This document shows, piece after piece, positions 23,975 to 35,355 of a DNA stretch of 64,000 bases. Each line of letters opens with the position of its first letter. The stretch's first letter is position 1. The notes under the pieces are model-generated. The model was not told where the DNA came from. It saw only the letters and a program-made list of their open reading frames with translations, and did no database searches. The stretch is from NCBI GenBank assembly GCA_900660155.1, contig CABFPE010000134.1, positions 573,836-637,835 of the forward strand, read 5' to 3'. The DNA comes from Hofstenia miamia. Taxonomy: Eukaryota > Xenacoelomorpha > Acoela > Hofsteniidae. Both the position numbers and the translations under genes were made by a program.

Positions 23975-26816
23975 TTAGATGCTAAGAAAAAAACCAATGG
24001 TTAATGTCATAATAAGCTACCCAAGAGAACTCAACAAGACACTTGAGAGACCATACATGCGCAGCACAGTGCACATAACATTCGACGAGGATTTCACACT
24101 TGAAACAGTACAAGGAATAATGGCATATATAGAACAAATAGACAGGATACCAGAGATCAACATTGATAAGGACAACCTAACAATAATTCATATTCTAAAA
24201 GAAAAAGAATACAACACGAATTTGGAGAAACAGCTAGACCAAACATTCAGGATGGCAAAAGTCCAGCAGATACCCATAGTTATTATCACAAGAACAACTC
24301 TAAGTGAAATCCCGACTTTTTGCATGGCCTAGCCATTTGGGTAGAAAACATGTTCCCATGGAAGCAAGTGTCGGACACCAAAGTATCAGAACTCATATGT
24401 TTCGAACTACAAATGGATTATTGGGTAGCAATCTGTAGGCTAATGGTGGATCCATGCATAACAATAGATCTATTCAAACAAACTAAAACAATCAAACTAA
24501 TGACAAACACAGAAGGTGTGGAGAAAGCCAACACGTTATTTATCAAATGCAGCCTCATGCAGCAACAAGACCACATCAGACAAATAGAAGAAATATGGAA
24601 ACAGATGAAACTACAGAAGAAGACAAACAAACAGTGGCCAGAAATAAACATAGAGACACCATCTAAGAAATACCACAAAATGATAGAGGTGGCACTAGCA
24701 GATATAAATAGAACGTATGAGCTAAACACGAACAAAGACTTCAAAAACATGATATTTGAGGAGAAAAACGCAACAGAGATTAGATTCAGGACATCCACGT
24801 GGCTAATAGCAATTTTTACAAAAGAAGAAACAGATCTTCGTTTACTGATATCTAAAGCAGGGAGACACACTCATGAAAGCAAAAAAGTACGAAATTGAGA
24901 TGTCTCTGATTAACACACAGACAAAGAATTGGCTACTAAAAGGACACGTTGAGAAACTGACATCCCCTGAAAAGTTGAAAAAGCCTATGCAGATAATTGA
25001 GAAGATGATATGTAGACTCATAATAAATAAAAGCCCAATGGGAAGAACATTAACCATGGAAATGGGAAACAAGACGGGAATAGCACCAGAGGAAATCACA
25101 CTGTTTGATGAACCCATGAAAAAATATATGTGGCATGCCACATCAGAAACGCGGCTGAGGCAGGCCGAAACGGAGCCTTGGATAACAACAAAAAAGATTA
25201 TCAAAAGGAAAATTGTCAACACCAAACAGATAGTCAGGATGATGAAAGAGAAAAACGTACAGCAAATGTTAGAAGAAGAGATGAAGCATTAAAAAAAGAG
25301 AGCCCAAGGTGCACATTCGTGAAGATAATAAATAGCACAGAAATGATGCAAAGAGGCGGGATAACAAAACCTGTTGAGGTCTGCAAAATGATAACAAAAA
25401 CACAAAGGGAAATTCTTGAAGGGGAAGAGTTATTAACATCGACACAACAGATTCTATCCCCGAAAACTCAACAGCAGATGGATAGAATTAACATAGAAAA
25501 ATGGGGATGTACCAGCCTGGGAAGCACAATGGAGTGGATCGACACAGATGACAAAAGATTCTTGGTTGAAATAAAGATAACAAAAGAGACAGAAGAAATT
25601 CGCTCCAGAAATTATCAAAAAGTTAAGAAGGAGCAAATGGTCGCATTGATGAAACTAATGTTTATGGAGGCATTTACAAAAACCAAGCTAGAAGAGCTAC
25701 TAAAACCATACAACCAATTGGCTGTTGACGTCGAATGCAACACATTGAAAATAGAAATGAAAGAACAAATCTAGCTAAGGATGAGTAGAAAGGGATTAAT
25801 GCAAACTTTTTGGGACACTCTAAAAGACAGTAAAATGAATTACCTGGCAACAATCAGAATGGCGACGGCACCAACAACATCAGCCACCTACAACAAATAG
25901 AGTGACAGATTGAAACAAAAATCCTCATATGTATGCTGCTGGAAACAATATCAATTCTGATGATACTCCCAAGGTGGGGAATACCAAAGGACGTTAAAAT
26001 AGCAAAACATTTTTGCATGAATACAAAACATATGTTAACATGAAGGAATGAGCAAAGGCAATAATTGATAGAGAGGATTACAAGAAAACAACAGAAATTA
26101 TGCTCAATAACAACAACTGGGAGCGAGCATATGTTAGGGGAGTGATAACTCCCTATCAACTATACACACAAGGCAACCCCATCCATGAAAAGCTCAAGGA
26201 ACTGAGAGATGAAATAGACAAAAGAACAACAAAGGCAGTGATACTATTCTCGGGAGTAAATGATGTAGTTTGGCTCGATCTATGGGCCAGGCAGTATAGA
26301 TACTATGACGTCACAAAGTGGGTTGAAATAGTAACCATGATAAGATTTAATAAAAACGACTCAAATGAGATAACAGAGGAGGAAGTGAAGAACAACATAA
26401 GTTTTTTTACAAGGATGTCACAAATACCAGAAGCCTCTGGAAAGTATTTGCATTCTTCTATCTAAATACAGCAATTCGCAAAGACCCAGCACATACAAGT
26501 AGAGCAGATGCGCAGATGACGTTGATGATAGCAATAAAGGGGATCCACCTGTATCAAAAATATTATGACATATTTTTGAGGAAAATGAATGAACTGTGAG
26601 AAATCACACCAATATCTGAGAACATAAAAGAAGCGAAATTCCTGTGCTATCATAGTACAGTAACCATGGAAAGAAAAGCAACACTCAAAATGGCAAAGCA
26701 ACCAGAATTCGCGTCAACAAGCTGGAGCAACACAAAAGCAGAAACAATAATAAGAAAAGCTGATGCATTAGTCCATGGAGAAAGAGCTGTGCTGAAAATA
26801 AGTTGAGAGGAGGGCA
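23975..26816 (+). mobile_element. ORF3, copy 1 (unrecognised 3' gene of the LTR element)
   Basis: Lysine-, glutamate- and threonine-rich protein of unknown function, N-terminally incomplete. Ordered blocks shared with the other copies: MVNVIISYPRELNKTLERP, VEKANTLFIKCSLMQQQDHI, a CKD-like NTNKDFKNMIFEEKN, NWLLKGHVEKL, KKYMWHATSET (near 25120), RQYRYYDVTKWVEIVTMI (near 26300) and IAIKGIHLYQKYYDIF (near 26540). No signal peptide or membrane segment is seen, so it does not look like an envelope. It ends against the LTR at 26817. Broken in several places. I do not recognise the family. Confidence 0.7.
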
Positions 26817-28301
26817 GGTAGCATAATCCAAGAATTAACACTGCTAAGGAAGAACAAATAAGAGATTAGTCAGTCAAAGAAGATTATCATTGATATCATC
26901 AAATTATGATTAAATTAATATTAATTGTAAATCAAATTCAAATTAAATTTATCATCATTAATTTTGTAAAATGCAACTAAGATACAATATTTACCAAATA
27001 GTACTTGTTGAAACAATTTAGCAAAACCGAGGGGGCAATATTGCTTCCATTATTTTTCAATCATTTTGGCAGACATTTTAAAATTCGAAATTGACAGGTA
27101 ATTTTGGATCTGGAACTATAAATAGAGTGAAATCATTTAAAGAAACTTTTGAAGTAAATTCTTTGAAAATCTTATCATTAGATTTATTTCAGTTTGCTTA
27201 TTATTAAATTATGTCAAGCTAAAGGGTCAATGCATTAGTAGTGGCGAGGGCACACATCAAGAGAGATTCAAGAGTCCTTGATCCAAACCATGAAACTGCA
27301 TTTATGTTAGGGGTATGATTAGGAGTTTTTCTCTGTTTAGCTGACTATTGATTCTTTTATTGACATGTATTCAATAACAAAAACCTCAGGGCAAATGGTT
27401 GGATAACTGATCGTGGGTTATTATATTTTATATTAATTAGACTATGTAGGTGACCTATAAATAGACCAAAAACAAGAAAAAGCATGTATTATTAATTAAA
27501 TGTAGGATAGGAAGTTGCCAGTAATTATTTATTTAATTATTTAAATTAAGTAAAGCTGGTAATTTTTGGTAATGGCTAAGTAAATATTTATTAAGCAGCT
27601 AGTGACACTGCCAGGTTGCAAGTACAAATTACACATTACAAAAAATGAGTTTAAGTCAGTTACATCCAGCCTTGAGGGTTGCACTGAGTCAGGATAGGGA
27701 ACACATAAGTTACTTTGTTGAGTTGAGGCTTTGGGAAAGATCCATCAATGATGAAGGCAACTGCTTGTTGGAAGATTCGGAGATCAGAGTCAGCTGGAGG
27801 CCATATAAAGGATCAACAACATGGAGAACTGCACCTAAATAGTGTTTGATTAGGATACAGTTAATATAAAGTTAACTAGAAGTATTAATGAATCAAAGCA
27901 GTTGGTAGAAGTACATCCCTACCCACACTTAACCCTTTGCGGTCGGTGCGCGGGCAATGCCCGCGATAGGTGTCCGGCGGGCGGGCAATGCACACGCAAC
28001 TCTATTCTTTATAACTGCTATGTTTACAAACCTGCTTTGCACCTGGGAAACTGTTTTCAGGAGTATCATGCAACTCTCTCTCTAAATGACTATTCATGCT
28101 ACTCTTTACCATAATGACTGTTTGTAAGATTTTATTATATTTAGTACCATAAAAGTTGTTCTCATACATTATATGATGTAAAAATAATTATATGTGTTGG
28201 AAAAAAATCCCTTATTTTTGCCGTTTTCCTAAGACAGATTTTTTTACATAGCCGACCGCAAAGGGTTAATACAGAGTTAGAGCTTGGTAGCAGATGCTAC
28301 A
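26817..28301 (+). repeat. LTR of the 1.1-kb family, variant end, carrying a MITE
   Basis: Begins GGTAGCATAATCC (one base off TGTAGC) right after ORF3, exactly where the 3' LTR of element 3 starts relative to its ORF3, and ends TTGGTAGCAGATGCTACA. About 1.15 kb once the inserted 333-bp MITE at 27933-28265 is discounted. Confidence 0.8.
27933..28265. mobile_element. piggyBac-type MITE flanked by TTAA
   Basis: Inverted ends CCCTTTGCGGTCGG are identical over 14 bp. The element is 333 bp and is flanked on both sides by TTAA (27929-27932 and 28266-28269), the piggyBac target site. It is GC-richer than its surroundings at the left end and encodes nothing convincing. Its insertion in the LTR postdates the LTR. 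Confidence 0.9.
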
Positions 28302-28384
28302 ATAAAATGGATCATATTTTGCATATTGTTTTCCTCTTGAACTAAATGTTAAGAGTTTTTCAACTTATGACATGTAATTTCTAA

Positions 28385-29860
28385 TATCATCATTCTTTTT
28401 CATTTATGTGCTGCTTAGTATTATTATGTACTGACTTTTAAAACTTTCATTTGGATAATATTCTAAGAAGTTTCCAGTTAGTAGTTTATGTTCATTTTTT
28501 ACTTCTGCCAGGCCAGTTAGATACAATAGGGGTCTGGCTGCTGCAGCTTCCTTAGTGACTTTCCTTTCCCACATTATTAGTTCAAACATTTGAAACCAAT
28601 CTTCAAATGTTGGTGAATAACTGACAATTATTCCATAAAATTTCAGTACATGTACTTTGTAAAGAGTTGTTTCTTCATTGTTTTCTTTACTTAGTATCAA
28701 TTTATTGAACATTGGTTTTTGTTCCTTTTCATTTTTTGCTTCATCTCTAATTTTTTGTTTGACTGCTTGCATTATTTCTTCAATTATTTTTTCTCCTTTT
28801 CATCTTCTTCAATGCAAAAGTATTGTTTTTAACTATGTGATGAATTCTCTTTCATAGGATTTTGGGGGCTTCATTGATATAAATTTGAGGAACTTGCTTC
28901 TCAGTCTGTTCTTTCTTCTTTTCCTCAATTAATTGTATTAGTTGTAGCTGCTCCCTCAGTTGTTCAATTTCATTTATTTGTATTTGGTCATCTTCTAACA
29001 ACTGTTTGCTCTCTCTTTCTAATTCTTTGTACATCATCTCCCATTTAATCCCTCTTAGGAGAATTTACATTTTGTTTGTATTGGATGTTTTTCAATAGTA
29101 TTACATTGTATTTAATTCATAGTCGACCTACAGACTTAAAGCACATGTTTCCATTTTTATTTTGTTTGATTATTTTCTTACTTGCATCTGCTAACTATTG
29201 TGTTAGTTTCTTTACATCCTATTAGAATAAATTGCATTTCTCCTCCAGTCTCTTACTCATGTCACTTTTGAGTTCTTCTATTATAATTTGTCTCTCACTA
29301 TTTATGTTTTCAAATTTTTCTTTGAGTTGTCTTATTTCATCTTTCAAAATATATTCATTTTTGTGGCTTTGTTTTAATATTTCACAAATTTCAAAGGGGG
29401 CTTGTTTCTCACAACATTAGGATAGCTTGAATTTCTGTATCTATAGTGGAGGGTTTGAAAACTGCCATCTACTGATAGAGTTGTGGTTGATGCTCTGGGT
29501 GTGGATTGTGGTTCTTGTGTTCTTCTTACTATTCTTTGTTGTTCTGTTTGTCATGTTGTTTATATTGCATGTATTGGTCTTCTCCATTATGATTTAGTTT
29601 TTTGGTTCTCTTTATGCATTTATGTTTTTTTTCATTTAGTTTTGACTACACCATTTTTTTTCTTGCTTGTAAGATTGTTTTCCAACACTTTTGATGTTTC
29701 CTAAGTGAAGTTCTAAACTTATGATGATGGTAAAAATAAATTAATTATTGATTATCTAAAGATGTTCATTGGATTCTTGCATCCTGTCATTTTTTATTTT
29801 GTTTGATTATTTTCTTACTTGCATCTGCTAACTATTGTGTTAGTTTCTTTACATCATCCT
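28385..29860 (-). mobile_element. Gag fragment of a Ty3/gypsy-like element, antisense
   Basis: On the minus strand a coiled coil (ELERESKQLLEDDQIQINEI, about 28852-29037) is followed by a capsid-like region (DWFQMFELIMWERKV; about 28404-28772) homologous to gag of element 1. A 65-bp stretch is repeated at 29155-29218 and 29790-29855. Strongly decayed, no LTR attached, so older than elements 1-3. The hydrophobic + strand frames here are shadows of the coiled coil. Confidence 0.75.
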
Positions 29861-30237
29861 CCACACCATTATAGCTTAAATAAATCTTTAAATTAGTTAC
29901 TCAGCCCCATTGGTGGGAAGAGTTCTAACTTTATTATCATCATCAATTGGCAATTATATAAATCTATTAACCATGTTTAAGCTTTGCTACAACAATTGCT
30001 GTTTAAATGAATTCACTGCAGTCTCCAAAGTAGGCATCTGCCTGATGCTAATCTATTCATCAACAACTGATTCATTTAAGATGATCTGGTTCCATTTTGC
30101 TGACTCCTCAACTATAGTACAAAGATTATGTGTTCCTTAGCTTAGTGTGGTGCTAATAATATTCTAGACGCAATTCAAATTTGAATTACTTTCTGTAAAT
30201 AGTGATAACTTCAATAAACTTTGTGGACACTATGTAA
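29861..30237. other. Unassigned intergenic DNA
   Basis: Nothing recognised. One small open frame (29910-30140) has no family resemblance and no promoter. Confidence 0.4.
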
Positions 30238-30560
30238 AGATGCATTCAGATAAGAACCTTTTGATGTATATCATTTGATATATGTCAAAAAGATGCTACT
30301 CTGAATGCACTTTATTCAAATTAGCATACATGAACAAGATGCTTGTGTGAATGCACATCATTCAAGTTGATGCACAAACAGTTTGCATCTTTTTGATGCA
30401 ATTCAAAAAGATTCTTGTCTGAACACACACTATTCAATTGAATGATCAGTAATTAATGACTGTTTTGGGGACAGATTGTCTCTAGTAGTTGTGAATCTTA
30501 AAACACAAGCCCAACAATTTTATATTCAAAATGAACCCTGATGATATTAAATTTTAAATG
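30238..30560. mobile_element. Partial copy of the TAA-flanked MITE
   Basis: Starts AGATGCATTCAGATAAGAACC after TAA (30235-30237). It parallels the complement of the right half of the element at 37057-38160, including ATATCATTTGATATA and TTTTGGGGACAGATTGTCTC. Homology fades near 30560, so the copy is truncated or diverged. Repeats of AAAGATGCT..CTGAATGCAC occur inside. Confidence 0.7.
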
Positions 30561-30850
30561 TTCGAATTTTTTTAGAAAAAAGCAGTTATTCCTTTCAATG
30601 AATCAATATTGATTTTCCCCAAATTATGCTACTGAATTGTAATATATGTTACATGCATGTAGAACAAATTAAAATTTCTTGTAAAACAGAATTCAAACAT
30701 ATTGAAATTTAATTATATTGTTCAATTATGTAATTACTAATAAACTTTTATGGTCCAGTGGAATAAACATTTTAGGAGTCATTTTGGTTCGATTTACATA
30801 AAATACTGCAGTATCTGTATGACTATGAAAAATCAATAGTATATTTTGAA

Positions 30851-30867
30851 TATATATATGTATATAT

Positions 30868-30919
<52 letters not shown>
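30851..30919. repeat. (TA)n microsatellite
   Basis: About 70 bp of TA repeats with small interruptions at the left end. Confidence 0.95.
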
Positions 30920-30921
<2 letters not shown>

Positions 30922-31550
30922 ATAAAATTTTTATAACAAAATTTTGATCTCCAAAAGTAGGGGTATCTTTTTGATATTAACTTTTATATATTCACTGTAA
31001 TTCATTGAGTGTAATTTATAGGTTAATTTGTTTGCACAATAATTTTATTAGTTAAATATATTATTAATTATGTTTTTTAATTGAATGTTTCATTTGATTG
31101 TGATGGTTAGTGAATAAATATATTTCTATATTGAAACTCAATAAAACTTTACTCAATAAATGTAGAGAAACATTATTTTTTATATTCATATAGGAGTCCC
31201 ATAGCAGAATTTCCAACGCAGATATAATCCATTAATTTATTAAGTTCATGGGAACACTTTTTATAAAATATAAATTTATTGTAGATGTAAAAAATGCAAA
31301 ATTATAATTGAATGTTACTAATATACATGTCACTGAAAGAAATTGGATGGGGTTTCAAGTACTGTATATGGAGCATGAAAAACTGATATTTCAGTGTCCT
31401 GTCAATATCTAATTCAGAAGCATATGCTAAAGCACGGAAAAGACATTAACTTAACAAATACATTGTAGAAAGCCATGATTGTGTATATGCAGTCTTGTGT
31501 TCTATTTTCAATATAAAATACGTTCAATAGAAAAAACTACTTTTCCTTAT
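30920..31550. other. Upstream flank of the 7TM gene
   Basis: AT-rich with nothing recognised. The duplicated segment begins at 31551. Confidence 0.4.
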
Positions 31551-31879
31551 TAAAAACGCAGTTAATATTTTAAAAAACTGAGGGTATGTATTTGCTCATT
31601 GCAGTTGTGGGCATGGTTGGATAAAGGTTTTTCAAAAATAAACAGGTGCGAGTTGGGCATGAAAATCTGTACCCATGCCCATCCTTAACCAGATCTAAAA
31701 AATTTAGATCCTCATCTAGTTTTTCTAATGTTAGCCAGTCACATAGTGAGAATATCTTTTAGAAATAATAATTTTTAACAATTTAATTGCAGACTTAAGA
31801 AATCATATTGAATAAACATTAATACCGAAAGTTTTGTCAATCTACAGCTTATTTGGTGCAAACAATTATTTACAGTTTG

Positions 31880-31885
31880 TATAAA
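31880..31885 (+). promoter_or_regulatory. TATA-like box of the 7TM gene
   Basis: TATAAA lies 29 bp upstream of the ATG at 31914, and the same TGTATAAATATTGTCATTTA phrase precedes the truncated copy at 19679. The distance to the ATG is short, so it may lie in the transcript leader instead. Confidence 0.35.
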
Positions 31886-31913
31886 TATTGTCATTTATAT
31901 TGACTTTTTGATA

Positions 31914-32651
31914 ATGAGTTTCTTGCAAGCCTGTGTTCCAGTTTCTACACTTGTGCCATTGATTACAATATGCATTCTCATTGTAATCCTGACAGTTATA
32001 GTGATTATGAAGCTCCAGGCCTTGAAGCATCAGTGTCAATTACTTATCGGATTCATACAAATCTTCTTGCTAATCGAAATTTTCTTATGCAGTTTGGGAT
32101 TTTCTGAAATATTTTATACGTCATACAATATGTTATTTTTTAGAGGAATTTATCTTGTACGTACATTCACAATTGCTATGAACATTGTTTCGATTTTTGA
32201 AGTAAGCAATTTTTCTATGTACATGCAATTAAAAAATTTGTTTTATAAAGATTACTACTTTTTAATATCATTAACATTATTCATCATATTGATTCAATAT
32301 CTGAATATGTTTCCTGTTTCTGACGTGAACATCATATATTATTACGTTGTCTACAACATGTGCTATATCATCATTGGAACATTGCTAGTTTGGCGAAATC
32401 ATTTGGATCTAAAACGATTACCATTGCATAGCTTTCAATCCAGGATGATTCAGACGTTCTCTTTTCTTATATTAATTGACTTCATTAGAGAAGTTATGTA
32501 TATGATAAATGTTAACAGCATTTATATTGGAGAATCAAAACCTCATTTCTGTACAATATCAATTTTTAGTTGTCTATTTACATGCTTTGAGGTATTGAGT
32601 GATTGTATTATTTTGTATTTATTTGTTATCAAATTATCTGCAACCTTTTGA
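31914..32651 (+). CDS. Seven-transmembrane protein, single exon, family unknown
   Basis: Open for 245 codons without interruption. The ATG at 31914 is chosen because the paralogue at 19679 begins at the same codon; the frame has no earlier ATG after the preceding stop. Hydrophobic segments fall at about residues 11-32, 43-63, 78-98, 114-133, 139-160, 178-198 and 214-238, giving seven helices with short loops. A basic stretch (RNHLDLKRLP) lies between TM5 and TM6. There is no signal peptide apart from TM1. The size and topology resemble small divergent chemosensory-type receptors, but I see no DRY or NPxxY motif, so a GPCR role is only a guess. ATTAAA at 32658-32663 could be the poly(A) signal. 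The gene sits alone between LTR fossils, about 12 kb from its truncated paralogue. What it senses or transports cannot be read from the sequence. Confidence 0.7.
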   Translation: MSFLQACVPVSTLVPLITICILIVILTVIVIMKLQALKHQCQLLIGFIQIFLLIEIFLCSLGFSEIFYTSYNMLFFRGIYLVRTFTIAMNIVSIFEVSNFSMYMQLKNLFYKDYYFLISLTLFIILIQYLNMFPVSDVNIIYYYVVYNMCYIIIGTLLVWRNHLDLKRLPLHSFQSRMIQTFSFLILIDFIREVMYMINVNSIYIGESKPHFCTISIFSCLFTCFEVLSDCIILYLFVIKLSATF

Positions 32652-33079
32652 TTATGTATTAAATATATTTTGCATAATGGTTTTGAAGCATTAAAGTTAA
32701 ATATAATGGGACAAATTGGGAAAGTATTTTCAAAAAGAATTGAATATTTTATATTTATGGTGTTATTTTAACTGCAGTTAGTAGGAAAATGTGCTTTGGA
32801 TAAAGTCTTAAATTTCAACTAATAAGCTATGCATTTAACAAAGTTGAGTTGACAACTTATTTATTAACTCATTTCACAATCGGAAATGTTTTCTGCTAAG
32901 TGATGCATTTTGAATATTGAAATGTTTAGAATATCATTAAACTAATAGTGTCACAAAATTTGATAATCTAAAGAATTTATAATATTTAATGAAATTTTCA
33001 AATACAACTTATATTATTTCAAGCAACTGATAATATTATCTTGTAGTAGGTCTAGACTGGCTGGTATAATCTGTATTAT

Positions 33080-33966
33080 CAATGACAACAAATGGAGAAA
33101 GTTCAACAGATGGAACAGCCAAGTGAAAACATGTTGAGCAAGCTCAAAGTGGAGATGCAGACAAAACTAGATAGACAGACAGAACTATTTCAACAGGAAG
33201 TTAAGACACTTACTCAACAACTGTCATAATTGAACAAAAGATTTTTAGCATAAAATCAGAAATGGGAGAAAATGTATCAGCAATTGGAAAATGAAAAACG
33301 ACACCTAATACAGGATAACAACATACAAGCAGGAGAGCTTGGACAACTGAAGGACAAGTTAAGATTAATACAACTAAATGAAGGAGAGAATTGAGAAAAT
33401 ATCCAAACACACGAAATAGAATTCCAACAAGCAAAAGAGAATGAGTCACATGCACCACTGGATAGTGCAAACAAACAAGTACACTATGTAGAGTATGATG
33501 AAGATAATGATGATAAACAAAAATTTAAAGATGAGATCACAAAACAGTAACTTACCAGCTTCAATGTGAGGAAATGGTAAAGAAGCATAGTAAACCAAGG
33601 TATGGGAACTCAATATTGCCACAAAATAGAACCAACAATACTGTACCATGTAAAGAAAGGTTACTGAAATTCAATGGAAAGGTTGATTGTTATAACCCAA
33701 CATTCACAGAATGGCTTCAGATGTTCGAGATTACCATGGCAAAGAGGAAATTGAACCAGAAGGCAGCAGCAGCAAGACTCCCCTATATCTAACAGGAATA
33801 GCATACAAACACTACTTGCTATTGGACACTGACACTAAAAAAATTATGAACTACTAATAGAACTATTAATAGGTGATTTCATAGAGTACTATGAGGATGA
33901 AAGTTTTAAAAATAAGTATCATATTATTCTGAATGCTACAAAGATGAAGAAGAATGTACAGAACTA
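33080..33966 (+). mobile_element. Gag fragment of a Ty3/gypsy-like element
   Basis: Coiled-coil part (IQAGELGQLKDKLRLIQLNE; about 33080-33420) followed by capsid-like sequence (EWLQMFEITMAKRKLNQKAA; about 33640-33960). It closely parallels element 1 gag. No LTR is directly attached on the left, and it is joined to antisense LTR and leader sequence on the right. Broken and incomplete. Confidence 0.8.
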
Positions 33967-34373
33967 CATCTTGATCACGATTCTAGGCTCTTGTTAGAGT
34001 GCATTATGTTAGGTGTGGGTAAATCTCTCCATTGACTATTGACTTCTGGTGTTACTATCACGGTGCTTGTAATTACACTCTTTACTCATAGGTAATGTGG
34101 GAGTGTCTGAGTTGTTTCACTGAATGTTTCCTAGGCGCCTTTGTGTTCTGAGAAGAAGCAACTATCTTGACTCAGATAAGTAAAAGAATTTTTTCCAATT
34201 TTTTGCCTGTCATGGTTGCCATGTAACATCCTCTACCAGGCATTGTCATCCATTTCTCCTTGCTATTTCATTATAACCAGAGCAATGTACTTGAGGGTAG
34301 GCATGTACTCATTTTGTACTGCTTTAATTCCATGTCTTTAATCCCATTAACTTTAATTAATAGACATTATCAT
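33967..34373 (-). mobile_element. Antisense leader and LTR 3' piece with a primer-binding site
   Basis: Reading the minus strand, the LTR end ...CCTGGTAGAGGATGTTACA (about 34222-34373) is followed at once by TGGCAACCATGACAGG. That is the position and TGG start expected of a tRNA primer-binding site. Untranslated leader of uncertain extent follows. The LTR piece matches the 3' end of the LTR at 50575-51500. Confidence 0.55.
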
Positions 34374-35355
34374 TGTAGCATCTGCTACTAAGTATCAACA
34401 GAGTTAATTATTCTTTTAAATCATTGTTTCCTGTTGGATGTGGGTAGAGGTGCACTGATATTAATTCTCTACTCCAGCATGAGATACATTATTATTAACT
34501 TGTATTAACTCCTTACTATTTAGGTATGCTGTTGTCGCAGTTCCACTCCATGATTCCACTATGGCCTCTGTCAAACTCTGATCTCTGAACCAATCCACAT
34601 CCATGTGCCTCCATTGTTGTTTGAGTAGTTCCAAGTCTCAGTTCAATGAAGTAACTTATGTGTTCCTTATCCTAACTCGGTGCAGCTCTCAAGGCTGAAT
34701 GTAACTGACTTAAACTCAATTTGTAATGTGTAATTTCGTACATTGCAACCTAGCAGTGTCACTAGCTGCTTAATAAATATTACTTCAGCCTTTAATTAAC
34801 ATAAATAAATAAAGTAACTAATTACTAGCAGCTTCCTACCTTACATTTAAATAATAATACATGCATGATCATTTTATCAGTCTATTTATGGGTCACCTAA
34901 TTAGACAATATAATATAGATATAACCTACAGTAGGCTCCCTAGCCTTTTCTCTGATAATCAATTATCAAATACATGCAGACGATTTAATGATAGTCAGCT
35001 AAACCTAGTAAAACTCCTATTTGTACACCTAACATAAGTGCAGGTTCATGGCTTGGATCAAGGACCCGCGAATTGCTCTTGATGTGTGCCCAAGCCACTA
35101 CTACTGCATCAACCATTTAGCATGACATGATTTATAAATAAGCAAACTGAATGAAATCTAAAGAAAAGATTTTTGAAGAATTTACTTCAACAGTTTCCAA
35201 ATGAATTCTCACTCTATTTATAGTTGAATTCAAAAAGTACCTGTTGTTTGAATTTGAATTTATTCATCTGCCAAAATGGCTAAAAACAATGGAAGCGTTT
35301 TTACCCCCTTCATTTAGTAAAATTATTCGTTGACAAGTACTAATTTGCATGTCTT
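34374..35355 (-). repeat. LTR of the 1.1-kb family, minus orientation, 5'-truncated
   Basis: On the + strand it begins TGTAGCATCTGCTACTAAG, the complement of the variant LTR end at 28301. It runs to about 35355, where reverse transcriptase sequence of element 2 begins. Confidence 0.8.

Larger units (their letters stand above)
19352..32042. repeat. Ancient segmental duplication carrying the 7TM gene 5' end (19352-19807 and 31551-32042)
   Basis: The two segments align over about 450 bp, from TAAAAACGCAGTTAATATTT through the promoter region and the first 40 or so codons of the seven-transmembrane gene. The right copy has about 35 extra bases near 31687-31725. The left copy stops abruptly at 19807, where an LTR begins. 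Only the two end segments are the repeat; the DNA between is described separately. Confidence 0.9.

Noticed and set aside
24418-25225. Minus-strand hydrophobic, serine- and leucine-rich open frames that look like membrane proteins
   Set aside because: They are the complement of the K/E/T-rich ORF3 coding strand; codon composition explains the hydrophobicity.
27645-28114. Two short frames near the piggyBac-type MITE
   Set aside because: One is LTR sequence and the other runs across the MITE end; neither resembles a protein family.
29232-29704. Plus-strand frames rich in leucine, serine and phenylalanine
   Set aside because: Complement of a decayed gag coiled coil on the minus strand.
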